The position numbers were made by a program, and so were the translations under genes. Positions 16,801 to 23,230 of a DNA stretch of 26,200 bases are shown here, one piece after another. Where the stretch lies: positions 1 to 26,200 of the forward strand of contig JBMYOX010000050.1 in the NCBI GenBank assembly GCA_049599735.1, in the 5' to 3' direction. Every line of letters starts with the position of its first letter. The stretch's first letter is position 1. The notes under the pieces are model-generated. The model was not told the origin of the DNA. It did no database searches and saw only the letters and a list, made by a program, of their open reading frames with translations. This DNA comes from Pontibacterium sp049599735. Lineage in GTDB: Bacteria > Pseudomonadota > Gammaproteobacteria > Pseudomonadales > Balneatricaceae.

Positions 16801-17726
16801 CCTCTTATCAGATCCAGTCACTGCGTGATAATTCCGAGTGTGCACAGCAGGAATTTGATGGCTTACTGGACACGATGAATCCCGGTCTGCAGGCAGAACT
16901 GACCTTTGATCTTAATGAGAATGTAGCTGCGCCTTATATTCAGACCGGTGTACGTCCGCAGATGGCGATCCTGCGTGAGCAGGGGGTTAACGGCCAGATT
17001 GAAATGGCTGCGGCCTTTGACCGTGCCGGTTTTAACACTGTTGACGTGCATATGAGCGATATTCTGGAAGGACGTCGTTCACTGGAGGAGTTTAAAGGTT
17101 TGGTTGCTTGTGGCGGATTCTCTTATGGGGATGTGCTGGGTGCCGGTGAAGGCTGGGCTAAGTCCATCCTGTTTAACGCCCGTGCCCGAGACCAGTTCTC
17201 TGCATTCTTTAACCGTGAAGATACCTTCAGTTTGGGTGTGTGTAACGGCTGTCAGATGCTGTCCAACCTGCACGAACTGATTCCGGGCACCGAGCTTTGG
17301 CCACACTTTGTGCGTAACGTTTCCGAGCAGTTTGAAGCCCGTGTTGCCATGGTGGAAGTGCAGGACAGTCAGTCCATCTTCCTGCAGGGTATGCAGGGGT
17401 CGCGCATGCCAATTGCTGTGGCACATGGTGAAGGCCGGGCAGAATTTCTGGATCAGGCACATCTGGCTAATTTGCAAAGCAGTGGCACGGTTGCGCTGCG
17501 TTATGTGGATAATTATGGCCAGGTAGCGAGCACTTATCCGGCGAACCCGAACGGTTCACCTGAAGGAATTACGGGTGTTACAACCTCGGATGGTCGCGTT
17601 ACTATTATGATGCCACATCCTGAGCGTGTGTTCCGTGCGGTTCAGAACTCCTGGGCACCTGATCACTGGGATGAAGACGGTGCGCTGATGCGTATGTTCC
17701 GTAATGCTCGTGTTTGGGTTGATTAG
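13824..17726 (+). CDS. purL: Phosphoribosylformylglycinamidine synthase
   Basis: PurL converts FGAR, glutamine and ATP to FGAM, the fourth step of de novo purine synthesis. It is the large single-chain form of 1300 residues (E. coli about 1295). An N-terminal PurS-like region (about 1-150) is followed by the linker and the two AIRS-type ATP-binding halves (NSEHCRHKIFNASW near 213, ETHNHPTAIAPHSGAATGSGG near 294, VGKDSMSMRT near 774). The C-terminal glutamine amidotransferase has C1140 in GVCNGCQML and H1265/E1267 in PHPERVF. The protein opening MLALRGAPALSAFR matches the family. An AGAGG site stands 13 bases before the ATG, a little far. No recognisable PurR box lies upstream. Confidence 0.97.
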   Translation: MLALRGAPALSAFRHEKLLSVLKSKVPAVTALYSEYMHFSDIEQTLSAENQQVLDRVLRYGPKAEVEEPAGQLYLVVPRPGTISPWSSKATDIVHNCGLHDIRRIERGVAYYIQVSGDLDQASNEAIIDILHDRMVEAVLPTLDSAADLFVVDSPAPLTSVDILSGGRDALVAANTALGLALADDEIDYLVGSFIDLARNPTDVELMMFAQANSEHCRHKIFNASWDIDGEAQEKSLFSMIRNTNELNGEGVLSAYKDNASVIVGSKAGRFFPNPETKAYSYNEEAIQILMKVETHNHPTAIAPHSGAATGSGGEIRDEGATGKGSKPKAGLNGFSVSDLNIPGFEQPWESRYGKPERIVSALDIMVEGPIGAAAFNNEFGRPNLTGYFRTFEQKVNGAAGEEVRGYHKPIMIAGGLGNIRDDHVEKGEIPVGAKLICLGGPAMQIGLGGGAASSMSSGTSSADLDFASVQRDNPEMERRCQEVIDQCWQQGDNNPIAFIHDVGAGGLSNAFPELVKDGGRGGNFELRNVNNDEPGMSPLAIWCNEAQERYVMAVEPQDMARFEAICARERCPYAVVGEATSEMHLTLGDTHFENKPVDLPMTVLFGKPPKMHRSVTRHTYDIPEFDATAIDLAEAAERVMKLPAVGSKSFLITIGDRSITGTVARDQMVGPWQVPVADCAVTTASYDTHAGEAMAMGERTPLALVDSPASGRMAIGETLTNLAAARIEKIADIKLSANWMCAASHPGEGEKLYDTVKAVGMELCPQLGISIPVGKDSMSMRTVWNDGGEEKAVTAPMSVVISGFAPVLDARKTLTPQLRTDQGETDLILLDLGNGKNRLGLSALAQVYNEVGSDVPDVDDAGQLSAFFAAIQELNNQGLLLAYHDRADGGLFTTIVEMAFAGHTGVDLNLEMLAADRNECAAALYAEELGAVIQVKRSDTEQVLVELNAAGLGEIVSVVGSLNLDDQICVHFDEEEIYAENRVQLQRWWAETSYQIQSLRDNSECAQQEFDGLLDTMNPGLQAELTFDLNENVAAPYIQTGVRPQMAILREQGVNGQIEMAAAFDRAGFNTVDVHMSDILEGRRSLEEFKGLVACGGFSYGDVLGAGEGWAKSILFNARARDQFSAFFNREDTFSLGVCNGCQMLSNLHELIPGTELWPHFVRNVSEQFEARVAMVEVQDSQSIFLQGMQGSRMPIAVAHGEGRAEFLDQAHLANLQSSGTVALRYVDNYGQVASTYPANPNGSPEGITGVTTSDGRVTIMMPHPERVFRAVQNSWAPDHWDEDGALMRMFRNARVWVD

Positions 17727-17771
17727 AAAAAAGCTTTAAGGCGGCGCTAAGTCGCTTTATGATGTTGATCG

Positions 17772-17795
17772 GGCTCCGGCATTCTTGTCGGAGCC
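17772..17795 (+). terminator. Possible purL 3' hairpin
   Basis: GGCTCCG and CGGAGCC form a seven-pair GC-rich stem around a ten-base loop, 45 bases after the purL stop. The following bases (TTAGGTTAAAG) are not a real T-run, so termination would be weak or Rho-assisted. The stem at 17737-17759 just before it may act together with it. Confidence 0.4.
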
Positions 17796-17828
17796 TTAGG
17801 TTAAAGTCTGTAGTGAAGGGAGAAGTGG

Positions 17829-17939
17829 CCTGATAATAAACGTCTGTCACAGACGTAATCAGGGCACATTGGTAAGCCCGGAACCTGAGCATCGCGTCAG
17901 GATTCCGGGATTATCTGTCAGGGAGGATGTCCTGCCTGA
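17829..17939. repeat. Cluster of three hairpins sharing a CCTGA/TCAGG core
   Basis: Six copies of the same pentamer or its complement occur within 111 bases: CCTGA at 17830 (start), TCAGG at 17859, CCTGA at 17884, TCAGG at 17897, TCAGG at 17918 and CCTGA at 17935. Each neighbouring pair closes a hairpin with extra paired bases around it. Because the pentamers are interchangeable, alternative pairings between hairpins are possible. It could be a folded small RNA or leader, a protein-binding array, or a REP-like element; the sequence does not decide. Confidence 0.55.
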
Positions 17940-17992
17940 ATCCGCGTCCAGCGGGTGCCTGTATCTATAGCGTTGTTGTCTGACTATCGGTT

Positions 17993-18024
17993 TTGGCTGA
18001 GAGGCAATCTCAACCGGCTATAAT
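17993..18024 (+). promoter_or_regulatory. Candidate promoter for lipoprotein gene
   Basis: A consensus TATAAT (18019-18024) lies 53 bases before the GTG start. The only -35-like hexamer, TTGGCT at 17993-17998, is 20 bases away, longer than optimal. The inverted repeat TGAGA-ggcaa-TCTCA occupies the spacer, where a bound protein could repress or remodel the promoter. The -10 box is convincing; the rest is weak. Confidence 0.45.
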
Positions 18025-18077
18025 CTGATTCTGTCCGGGCCATTTAAGAAAATAACTACTTCAAAGGAATGCGGTTT

Positions 18078-20587
18078 GTGAAAAATAATGCATTTATTAC
18101 CCGAATTGGGTTTGTCTTCTTTTTCTTGCTGGCTCTTTCGGGCTGTGGGGGGGGGGAGATTCCGGCACCGGGCCGACATCTTTTGGCAGTGGAACAACCA
18201 GCTCAACGACTACAGATACAACCACTACAGATACAACTACCAGTACGACGGATACTACGGCTACAACGAGTACGGCTACCGCCTCGTTGGGCAAAAGCCT
18301 GAAAAGCTTAACTGGCAGTACAGTTACGGGTGTGACGAACAACAGTCCCGGAATTCTGAGTATCACATTGCTGGATAGCAGTGGTAATCCGGTTGAAGGA
18401 GAGGTGGTTAAGTTTTCCGTTGATGATTCAACGATCGCTGCGCTTGCTGTTGCATCGGCGTTAACTGATGTGAATGGCCAGGCCTCTGTGCGAATGGATG
18501 CAGGTACCGTTGCCGGGGCGGCCAGTGTAACTATCACTGCTACGGTTTCAGGGGTGGACGTCATAGAAACAGTGAATGTTGAATCAAGCTTAGTGAGTAC
18601 TGAGGTTGTTACAGCCGGATCACTGAATCTTGAATTACAGGATGGTAGCGGAGCTGTTATCAGCCGTATTTCAGAGTCACAATCGGGTGTGCTGGTCGCT
18701 ACGCTGTCAGAAGTAACAACGACTACTACAACCACTACAACGGCAACTGGAACAACGACTGATGCAGTAACGGCTAGCCAGATTGTTTCGGGTTCAGTTG
18801 TAACTTTTAGTGTTGATGACGGCAGTTTCAGTACCTTTGATCCGGTATCCGCCAAAGCATTAACTGATGCGGCAGGTCAGGCAACTATGGCATTAAATGC
18901 CAGTGCGCTGGCCGGGGCGGATGATGTTACGGCAATAGCAACTCTTGCAGGGAAAACAGTGACAGGTACAACCGCTTTTGAGGCAGTTTTTACGACTGTG
19001 CTGGGTTCTGTCAATGGTACCAATTTTACTGACGGGCAATTATCTAGCAGCCTGCCCGGAAATGGCCAGCTGTCTGCGGGTGGTACTTTTACGGTTTCCG
19101 CTACTGTTGCGGATTCTGCTGCGAATAATGCAGTTTATGACGTGCCGGTTGAGGTGTCCTTTACGTCAGGCTGTGCAGTACAGCTTTATGATCATGATGC
19201 GAACGCTGCCACAGCAGATGAGCCTAAAGCGGTTATTGATTCACCTGTTGCAACGGTGAATGGCACGGCAACAGCAACATACCGAGCCAATGGCTGTACA
19301 GGGACAGATACCATAACGGCCCGTATTGCTAATGGTGCTACAGCAACTACAGCGGTTGACGTGGCGAGCGCATCTGTTGGCTCTATTGAGTTTGTATCTG
19401 CAACACCGCAGTGGATTGCCATAAAAGGCACCGGTGATGCAGACCGCCCGGAAACTTCTACACTTAAGTTCTTAGTTAAAAACAGTTTAGGTAACCCGGT
19501 GGCCGGGGAGACGATCAGCTTTTCGCTGACGTCTCAGTTTGGCGGCTTGAGCTTATCACCCGTCAGTGCTCAGGCCGTTTCTGATGCTGATGGGTTTGTT
19601 CAGATTGTGGTTAACTCAGGCACGGTATCAGGCCCGGTGAGTGTGTATGCATCGCATACCACCGGTAGCGGAGTTATTTTTACCCATTCTAATGAACTGG
19701 TTATCAGCACAGGCTTGCCGGATAGTGACAGTATGTCGCTGTCTTTAGAAACAATAAATACTGAAACCTGGAACCATGACGGGGTTGTGGTTAAAGCCAC
19801 TGTCCGGGCGGCGGATCATTTTAATAATCCGGTGCCGGATGGTACCGTGTTTTATTTTACTACTGAGGGTGGCTCAATTGGTGCGCAGTGTCAGTCAGAG
19901 AATAATTCTGGCGGTTGCACGGTTGACTGGGAGTCACAAGCCCCTCGTCCGACTGATGGCCGTGTGACAATTCTGGTCAGAGCAGTGGGTGAGGAATCTT
20001 TTGTTGATGCGAGTGGCAATGGTTTTTTTGATGATGCTGAAATGGCCTCGGTTGATGATCTTGCCGAAGCCTTTCGGGATGATGATGAAAGCGGTAGTTA
20101 TTCGGCAGGCGATCAATTGTTCGGCTTTAACAATGATTCCCAATGGGATCTGGCTGACGGCTTTTATAATGGCGCGCTTTGTACCGATGCGGCAATAATT
20201 CTGGGGCACTGTTCATCTCTGATTGAAGTGACAGACTCCATTGTACTGGTGATGTCTTCGTCAAGCCTTAATATTACACCCGATGCCGGTGATCTGAATG
20301 GTTCCGGTGACTTTATAGTGCCGATAGACGGAAATAAGACACTTAATTTGGTTATTGCGGATGTCAATGGCAATGCACCGGCAGAAGGCACGAATATAAC
20401 AGTGGCAACAAGCGAAGGTACAATTACTTTTGGTGGGAGTGCGACGGTTGGATCACAACGCAGTGCCTTTAATCATCCGGTGGTCATTGAAGGCGGGGCT
20501 GATGCGGCGACAGGTACTATCACAATTACTGCGACATCACCTGATGGCACTGTTACAAGCCTGCCGCTGACTATAAAAATCCAGTAG
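18078..20587 (+). CDS. Ig-like (Big_1-type) surface lipoprotein, out of frame at a ten-G tract
   Basis: As written, translation from GTG at 18078 (AAGGA nine bases upstream) gives a lipoprotein signal MKNNAFITRIGFVFFFLLALSGC, with lipobox LSGC and C23. It then enters a run of ten G (18147-18156) and goes out of frame, stopping at 18302 after 74 residues. The long frame that continues to 20587 is entered if the run has 11 or 8 G, giving about 836 or 835 residues. Downstream come a Thr/Ser/Asp linker, Big_1-type Ig domains (for example GNPVEGEVVKFSVDD with TDVNGQASV, and GNPVAGETISFSL with SDADGFVQI), a poly-Thr insertion near 18718-18768, and EF-hand-like loops at 20006-20041. I read it as an outer-membrane or surface adhesin-like lipoprotein. 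Whether this is ON/OFF phase variation, a dead allele or a homopolymer sequencing error cannot be settled here. An internal TTG at 18287 is an unlikely real start. Confidence 0.8.
18147..18156 (+). repeat. Homopolymeric G10 tract in lipoprotein signal region
   Basis: Ten consecutive G follow directly after the TGT codon of the lipobox cysteine. In frame they encode the Gly spacer that commonly follows a lipidated cysteine. Length 10 puts the rest of the gene out of frame; 8 or 11 restores it. Poly-G tracts of this size are classic slipped-strand contingency loci in other bacteria and also classic sequencing-error sites. Confidence 0.95.
18209..18275 (+). repeat. Degenerate ACN/GAT tandem repeat encoding Thr-rich linker
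   Basis: A 15-base unit, ACTACAGATACAACC, is repeated almost exactly at 18209-18223 and 18224-18238, then degenerates through further ACN, AGT and GAT codons to about 18275. In the long frame it encodes a Thr/Asp/Ser linker that tethers the Ig domains to the lipid anchor. Codon-level repetition suggests expansion by slippage or unequal exchange. Confidence 0.75.
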
Positions 20588-20622
20588 ACACCGGCTGTTC
20601 TTCGTAAAAGCTATACACACAA

Positions 20623-20668
20623 ATCAGGCGGATTAATTTCCGTCTGATGCTTTTCTTCTTTTCTTCTA
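20623..20668 (+). terminator. Intrinsic terminator after Ig-like lipoprotein
   Basis: ATCAGGCGG pairs with CCGTCTGAT (nine pairs, one wobble) around an eight-base AT-rich loop and is followed by GCTTTTCTTCTTTTCTTC, a pyrimidine-rich T tract. It starts 36 bases after the lipoprotein stop and separates it from the convergent rhodanese gene. Confidence 0.75.
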
Positions 20669-20677
20669 GCTTTTTTC

Positions 20678-21031
20678 TTATTCGGTGGGTAACTTCAACC
20701 GCCACCAGTTCAGCATTCCACCTTTTAATTCATAGGCTTCAATTCCGGCGCGGCGTAGTTTGCGTACTGCGGGGGTGCTTCGGTGGGCGCTAAGGCAGAT
20801 GCAAATAACGGGTTTGTTTAAGTCACTGCATAAGGTGTGTTTGATACTAAAGCGATGCAGGGGCAGGTTAACACTGCCTTTGATATGGCTCTGCTGCCAT
20901 TCGGCAGGGGTGCGTACATCAATCAGGTGATAATGCTCGGCCAGTTCGCCAGCAGAGCAGGGTAGAGCAGAAGGCTTAATAAGGGGTACAGATCCTAAAG
21001 GTAACCATTCAAGCCAGCAGGGTAGTTTCAT
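20678..21031 (-). CDS. Rhodanese-like domain protein
   Basis: This 117-residue single rhodanese domain has HLIDVRTPAEWQQSHIKGSVNLPL (about residues 35-58), the cysteine C79 in ICICLSAHRS at the active-site loop, and the ending GGMLNWW that is common in this fold. The loop CLSAHRS has the right six-residue length for a sulfurtransferase, so persulfide carrying is plausible. No signal peptide is convincing, so it is probably cytoplasmic. Its ATG overlaps the stop of the DsrE-like gene upstream (ATGA), a sign of translational coupling. Together they suggest sulfur or persulfide handling, though one partner appears exported and the other not. Confidence 0.88.
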   Translation of the reverse strand: MKLPCWLEWLPLGSVPLIKPSALPCSAGELAEHYHLIDVRTPAEWQQSHIKGSVNLPLHRFSIKHTLCSDLNKPVICICLSAHRSTPAVRKLRRAGIEAYELKGGMLNWWRLKLPTE

Positions 21032-21465
21032 GGGCGTACGTAAAAATAGCCGCGCTGTTGTAAATCGATAATGGCAGGTAACCCTGCTTTAACGACATCT
21101 TCTTCCTCTACATCGTAGAGTCCGCTGGCGGACGTTTTATAGCCGTTCAGGGTGTTGCCGCAGATCAGAAACTGTACATTATTCAGACGCAATGAATCCA
21201 GCGTCATCTGTTTGGCTTCATCATTGACCGCATTCATAAAGTATTCGATAGCCTTACCGTGTACGACCACCTTAATATCCACATGATCTTCCCCCAGTTC
21301 ATTCAGATGGTTACTGATATTAACCATGGTTTCTTCAATACGATGGGTGTCACCGTAGTTCATATGGTAAACCACTTTCTGATCCTGATACTTGGCCGCA
21401 TGGCTTATGCACGACAGGCTAAATAATAAAAGAACGGGGAGCAGGTGTTTGTAGATTGGCTTCAT
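21028..21465 (-). CDS. Exported DsrE-like family protein
   Basis: From the ATG at 21465 this is a 145-residue protein with a clear signal peptide (MKPIYKHLLPVLLLFSLSCISHA, probable cleavage after A23 or A24). The mature part is a DsrE/DUF1791-like alpha/beta domain (KVVYHMNYGD, then a helix, DIKVVVHGKAIEYF, and VQFLICGNTLNG with C102). C102 is at the position where DsrE-type proteins carry their sulfur-transfer cysteine. An in-frame TTG at 21498 would add 11 residues, but it lies inside the ompA-like gene's terminator and breaks the signal peptide pattern, so I prefer the ATG even though its ribosome binding site is poor. It is coupled to the rhodanese gene by an ATGA overlap. Confidence 0.83.
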   Translation of the reverse strand: MKPIYKHLLPVLLLFSLSCISHAAKYQDQKVVYHMNYGDTHRIEETMVNISNHLNELGEDHVDIKVVVHGKAIEYFMNAVNDEAKQMTLDSLRLNNVQFLICGNTLNGYKTSASGLYDVEEEDVVKAGLPAIIDLQQRGYFYVRP

Positions 21466-21483
21466 GCGGTTTGGTCTGCTGTA

Positions 21484-21510
21484 TAAAAAAGGGGGCAAAA
21501 GCCCCCTTTA
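21484..21510 (-). terminator. Intrinsic terminator of OmpA-like gene
   Basis: On the minus strand AAAGGGGGC pairs with GCCCCCTTT around TTTT and runs into TTTTTTAT. It begins nine bases after the OmpA-like stop. It ends only about 19 bases before the DsrE-like ATG, so that gene must rely on read-through or on a promoter hidden in this hairpin. Confidence 0.9.
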
Positions 21511-21518
21511 ATCAGTGA

Positions 21519-22136
21519 TTACTGTCTAACAAGTTTGGTGCCGTTAACAGTGACTTCTACACGGCGGTTTTCAGCCAGACAGGCTTTAGTATCTGTTTCA
21601 CAGACTTTAGCAGGACGGCCTTCACCGGCATAATCGGTTGTGATCAGGTTGCGATCGATACCTTTGGCAACCAGTGCATCAGCAACACCATCAACACGTT
21701 TTTTGGACAGGGCCATATTATAGGCGCTTGAACCAAACTTATCGGCATGGCCTGAGAGTTTAATGCTCGTCAGGGAGGTCAGATGGGAAACGTAGTTAGT
21801 GATATCCACAACACTGCTAACACGGCTGCTGTCGTATTCAAAGTACACAATGTGGTTTTCCATCACCGGCATCTCTTTCATTACAGGTGCGGTACGTTTT
21901 GGCACAGGTTTGGGTGCCGGGGCGGGTGCAGCTGCAACAGGTTCTTTGTAACCGGTACAGCCTTTGGCGGTATCTGCTTCCTCCCAGAAGCCGGTACGCC
22001 AGCATCCACCAAAACCCGTACGCCAGATGGTGTCAGTTGAATCGGTAACATAACCTTCATTAACCTCATGGGCCTGAACGGTCATTGCAGCACTTGCGGC
22101 TACCAGAATAGCGGATGCGATAGTAATTTTTTTCAT
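21519..22136 (-). CDS. OmpA-family peptidoglycan-binding outer-membrane protein
   Basis: This 205-residue protein has a signal peptide (cleavage expected after A22, VQA/HEV). A short segment follows with YVTDSTDTIWRTGFGGCWRTGFWEEAD, then an Ala/Pro/Lys hinge (about 66-85), then an OmpA C-terminal domain (about 92-200). The domain has YFEYDSSRV, LSGHADKFGSSAYNMALSKKRVDGV and AENRRVEV, which include the Asp and Arg that grip meso-diaminopimelate in this family. There is no beta-barrel, so it resembles the short periplasmic OmpA-like proteins common in Oceanospirillales and Pseudomonas relatives. A strong AAGGAAAG ribosome binding site precedes the ATG, and a strong terminator follows, consistent with an abundant monocistronic product. 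Confidence 0.92.
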   Translation of the reverse strand: MKKITIASAILVAASAAMTVQAHEVNEGYVTDSTDTIWRTGFGGCWRTGFWEEADTAKGCTGYKEPVAAAPAPAPKPVPKRTAPVMKEMPVMENHIVYFEYDSSRVSSVVDITNYVSHLTSLTSIKLSGHADKFGSSAYNMALSKKRVDGVADALVAKGIDRNLITTDYAGEGRPAKVCETDTKACLAENRRVEVTVNGTKLVRQ

Positions 22137-22238
22137 ATTTCTTTCCTTGTGCAGGGCGGATAAACGTTATTAAGTGACATCAGCTCAGTACACCCTTAAC
22201 TAGCTGAACTCAACCTGAACCATACTAGTTTAGCAAAG

Positions 22239-22256
22239 ACTAATTAACGAATTAGT
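22239..22256. promoter_or_regulatory. Perfect palindrome upstream of OmpA-like gene
   Basis: ACTAATT-aacg-AATTAGT is a perfect inverted repeat in the AT-rich interval (22137-22307) before the OmpA-like gene. A consensus TTGACA (minus strand, 22275-22270) stands upstream of it; the expected -10 position would fall inside the palindrome, but no good -10 hexamer is present there. It could be an operator overlapping the promoter. Nothing else in this interval was recognised. Confidence 0.35.
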
Positions 22257-22307
22257 GATAGGATTGTACTGTCAATATCCCTCAAATAGGAATCATTATT
22301 TATTTAA

Positions 22308-22607
22308 TTAGGGTAGTACTTTTTTATAGGGTTTGACAGTAACTTTTGCGTAAACACCGGCCGTGATGTAAGGATCTGCATCGGCCCAGCTTTGTGCAGC
22401 AATCAGGGAGTCAAATTCCGCGATGACCAGGCTGCCGGTAAAACCTGCTTCACCCGGATCTTCACTGTCGATAGCCGGAAGCGGGCCTGCCGCAAACAGT
22501 CGTCCTTGTTGTTTGAGAGATTCAAGACGCGCCAGGTGATCAGGGCGGGCTTTCATACGGTCTTCCAGGCTGTTTTCTACATCTTCAGCCATAATTGCGT
22601 AGTACAC
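22308..22607 (-). CDS. yciI: YciI family protein
   Basis: This 99-residue ferredoxin-like-fold protein belongs to the YciI/YCII family, whose members have a conserved His-Asp pair and mostly unknown substrates. Visible features are the YYAIMAEDVENS opening, H24 in RPDHLARLESL, a GRLFAAGPL strand near residue 36, and the ADADPY motif with D78. The start is GTG at 22607 with GGAG nine bases upstream; an ATG five codons in is the alternative but would cut the first strand. It lies 15 bases after yciB, as in many gammaproteobacteria, and is likely co-transcribed with it. Confidence 0.93.
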   Translation of the reverse strand: MYYAIMAEDVENSLEDRMKARPDHLARLESLKQQGRLFAAGPLPAIDSEDPGEAGFTGSLVIAEFDSLIAAQSWADADPYITAGVYAKVTVKPYKKVLP

Positions 22608-22622
22608 AGGCGTTTCTCCGGT

Positions 22623-23168
22623 TCAGTCTTGATTATCTGTAGGTAGAATGTGGCGTGACAGGTAAACACCCTGGATCAGTATGAATACAACGGTCAGACC
22701 CAGCATGCCAAAGAGTTTAAAGTTAACCCAAATCTCTTCGCTGTAGTTATAGGCAACAACAAGGTTAAGAATGCCCATTACTATAAAGAAAACAACCCAT
22801 GCCAGGTTGAGATTTCGCCAGGCAAGCGAAGGCAAATCAAGGTTACTTTCCATCATGCGCTGTACGATGGGTTTTTGTCCGATAAACTGGCTGCCGAGGA
22901 AAGCGATACCAAAAAGCCAGTTAACAACGGTGGGTTTCCACTGGATAAAGGTTTTGTCCTGAAAAAGAACGGTGGCCCCGCCGAGTAAAACAACCAGTAC
23001 GAGGGTGACCAGTTGCATCTTTTCAATACGGTGAGAGCGTATCCAGGTGTAAAGCATTTGCAACAGCGTCGCCGGAATCAGCACTGCGGTGGCGAGAATG
23101 ATATCATCGGTTGTTTTATAGACACCGAAGAAAATGATAACGGGCAGAAAATCGAGTAGTAGTTTCAT
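22623..23168 (-). CDS. yciB: Inner-membrane septation protein A / YciB
   Basis: YciB (also named IspZ) is an inner-membrane protein linked to cell-envelope synthesis, division and osmotic tolerance; its precise activity is uncertain. The 181-residue chain shows about five to six hydrophobic segments (roughly 3-17, 22-42, 51-70, 80-95, 121-141, 152-170). It has the family stretch MKLLLDFLPVIIFFGVYK at the start and GQKPIVQRMM near residue 97, followed by LAWRNLNLAW. The ribosome binding site is weak. It is divergent from the RNase AM gene across 62 bases, and the small yciI gene follows on the same strand. Confidence 0.95.
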   Translation of the reverse strand: MKLLLDFLPVIIFFGVYKTTDDIILATAVLIPATLLQMLYTWIRSHRIEKMQLVTLVLVVLLGGATVLFQDKTFIQWKPTVVNWLFGIAFLGSQFIGQKPIVQRMMESNLDLPSLAWRNLNLAWVVFFIVMGILNLVVAYNYSEEIWVNFKLFGMLGLTVVFILIQGVYLSRHILPTDNQD

Positions 23169-23196
23169 AATCTTTGCAATTAAGTGGTAAAGCCCA

Positions 23197-23225
23197 AGTA
23201 TAGAGTTGGGAAGGAAAGTTATAAA
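23197..23225 (-). promoter_or_regulatory. Candidate promoter for yciB
   Basis: On the minus strand TTTATA (23225-23220) and TATACT (23202-23197) are 17 bases apart, a four-of-six and a five-of-six match to sigma70 hexamers, leaving a leader of about 20 bases before the yciB ATG. The interval is only 62 bases and also must hold any promoter for the opposite gene. Confidence 0.35.
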
Positions 23226-23230
23226 TAGCT

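Larger units (their letters stand above)
17727..18077. other. Structured intergenic region between purL and lipoprotein gene
   Basis: This is the only gap of more than 300 bases without a gene. I find no convincing open reading frame with a ribosome binding site on either strand. It holds a succession of inverted repeats: TAAGGCGGC/GTCGCTTTA (17737-17759, wobble pairs on the plus RNA), GGCTCCG/CGGAGCC (17772-17795), CCTGAT plus CGTCTG nested with CAGACG and ATCAGG (17829-17863), CCCGGAACCTGA with TCAGG-A-TTCCGGG (17877-17909), TCAGG-AGGA with TCCT-CCTGA (17918-17939), and TGAGA/TCTCA (17999-18013). A perfect TATAAT stands at 18019-18024. The early hairpins may end purL transcription; the rest are unexplained. 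Confidence 0.6.

Noticed and set aside
17727..17759. Minus-strand intrinsic terminator (stem then TTTTTT) ending a possible antisense small RNA
   Set aside because: On the minus strand two wobble pairs become A-C mismatches, so the stem fits the plus-strand RNA better; no minus-strand promoter is evident.
18097..18855. Long minus-strand open frame, 252 residues, Val/Ser-rich
   Set aside because: It is the complement of the Thr/Ser-rich lipoprotein linker and Ig region; the monotonous valine runs mirror the ACN codons. No ribosome binding site or recognisable domain.
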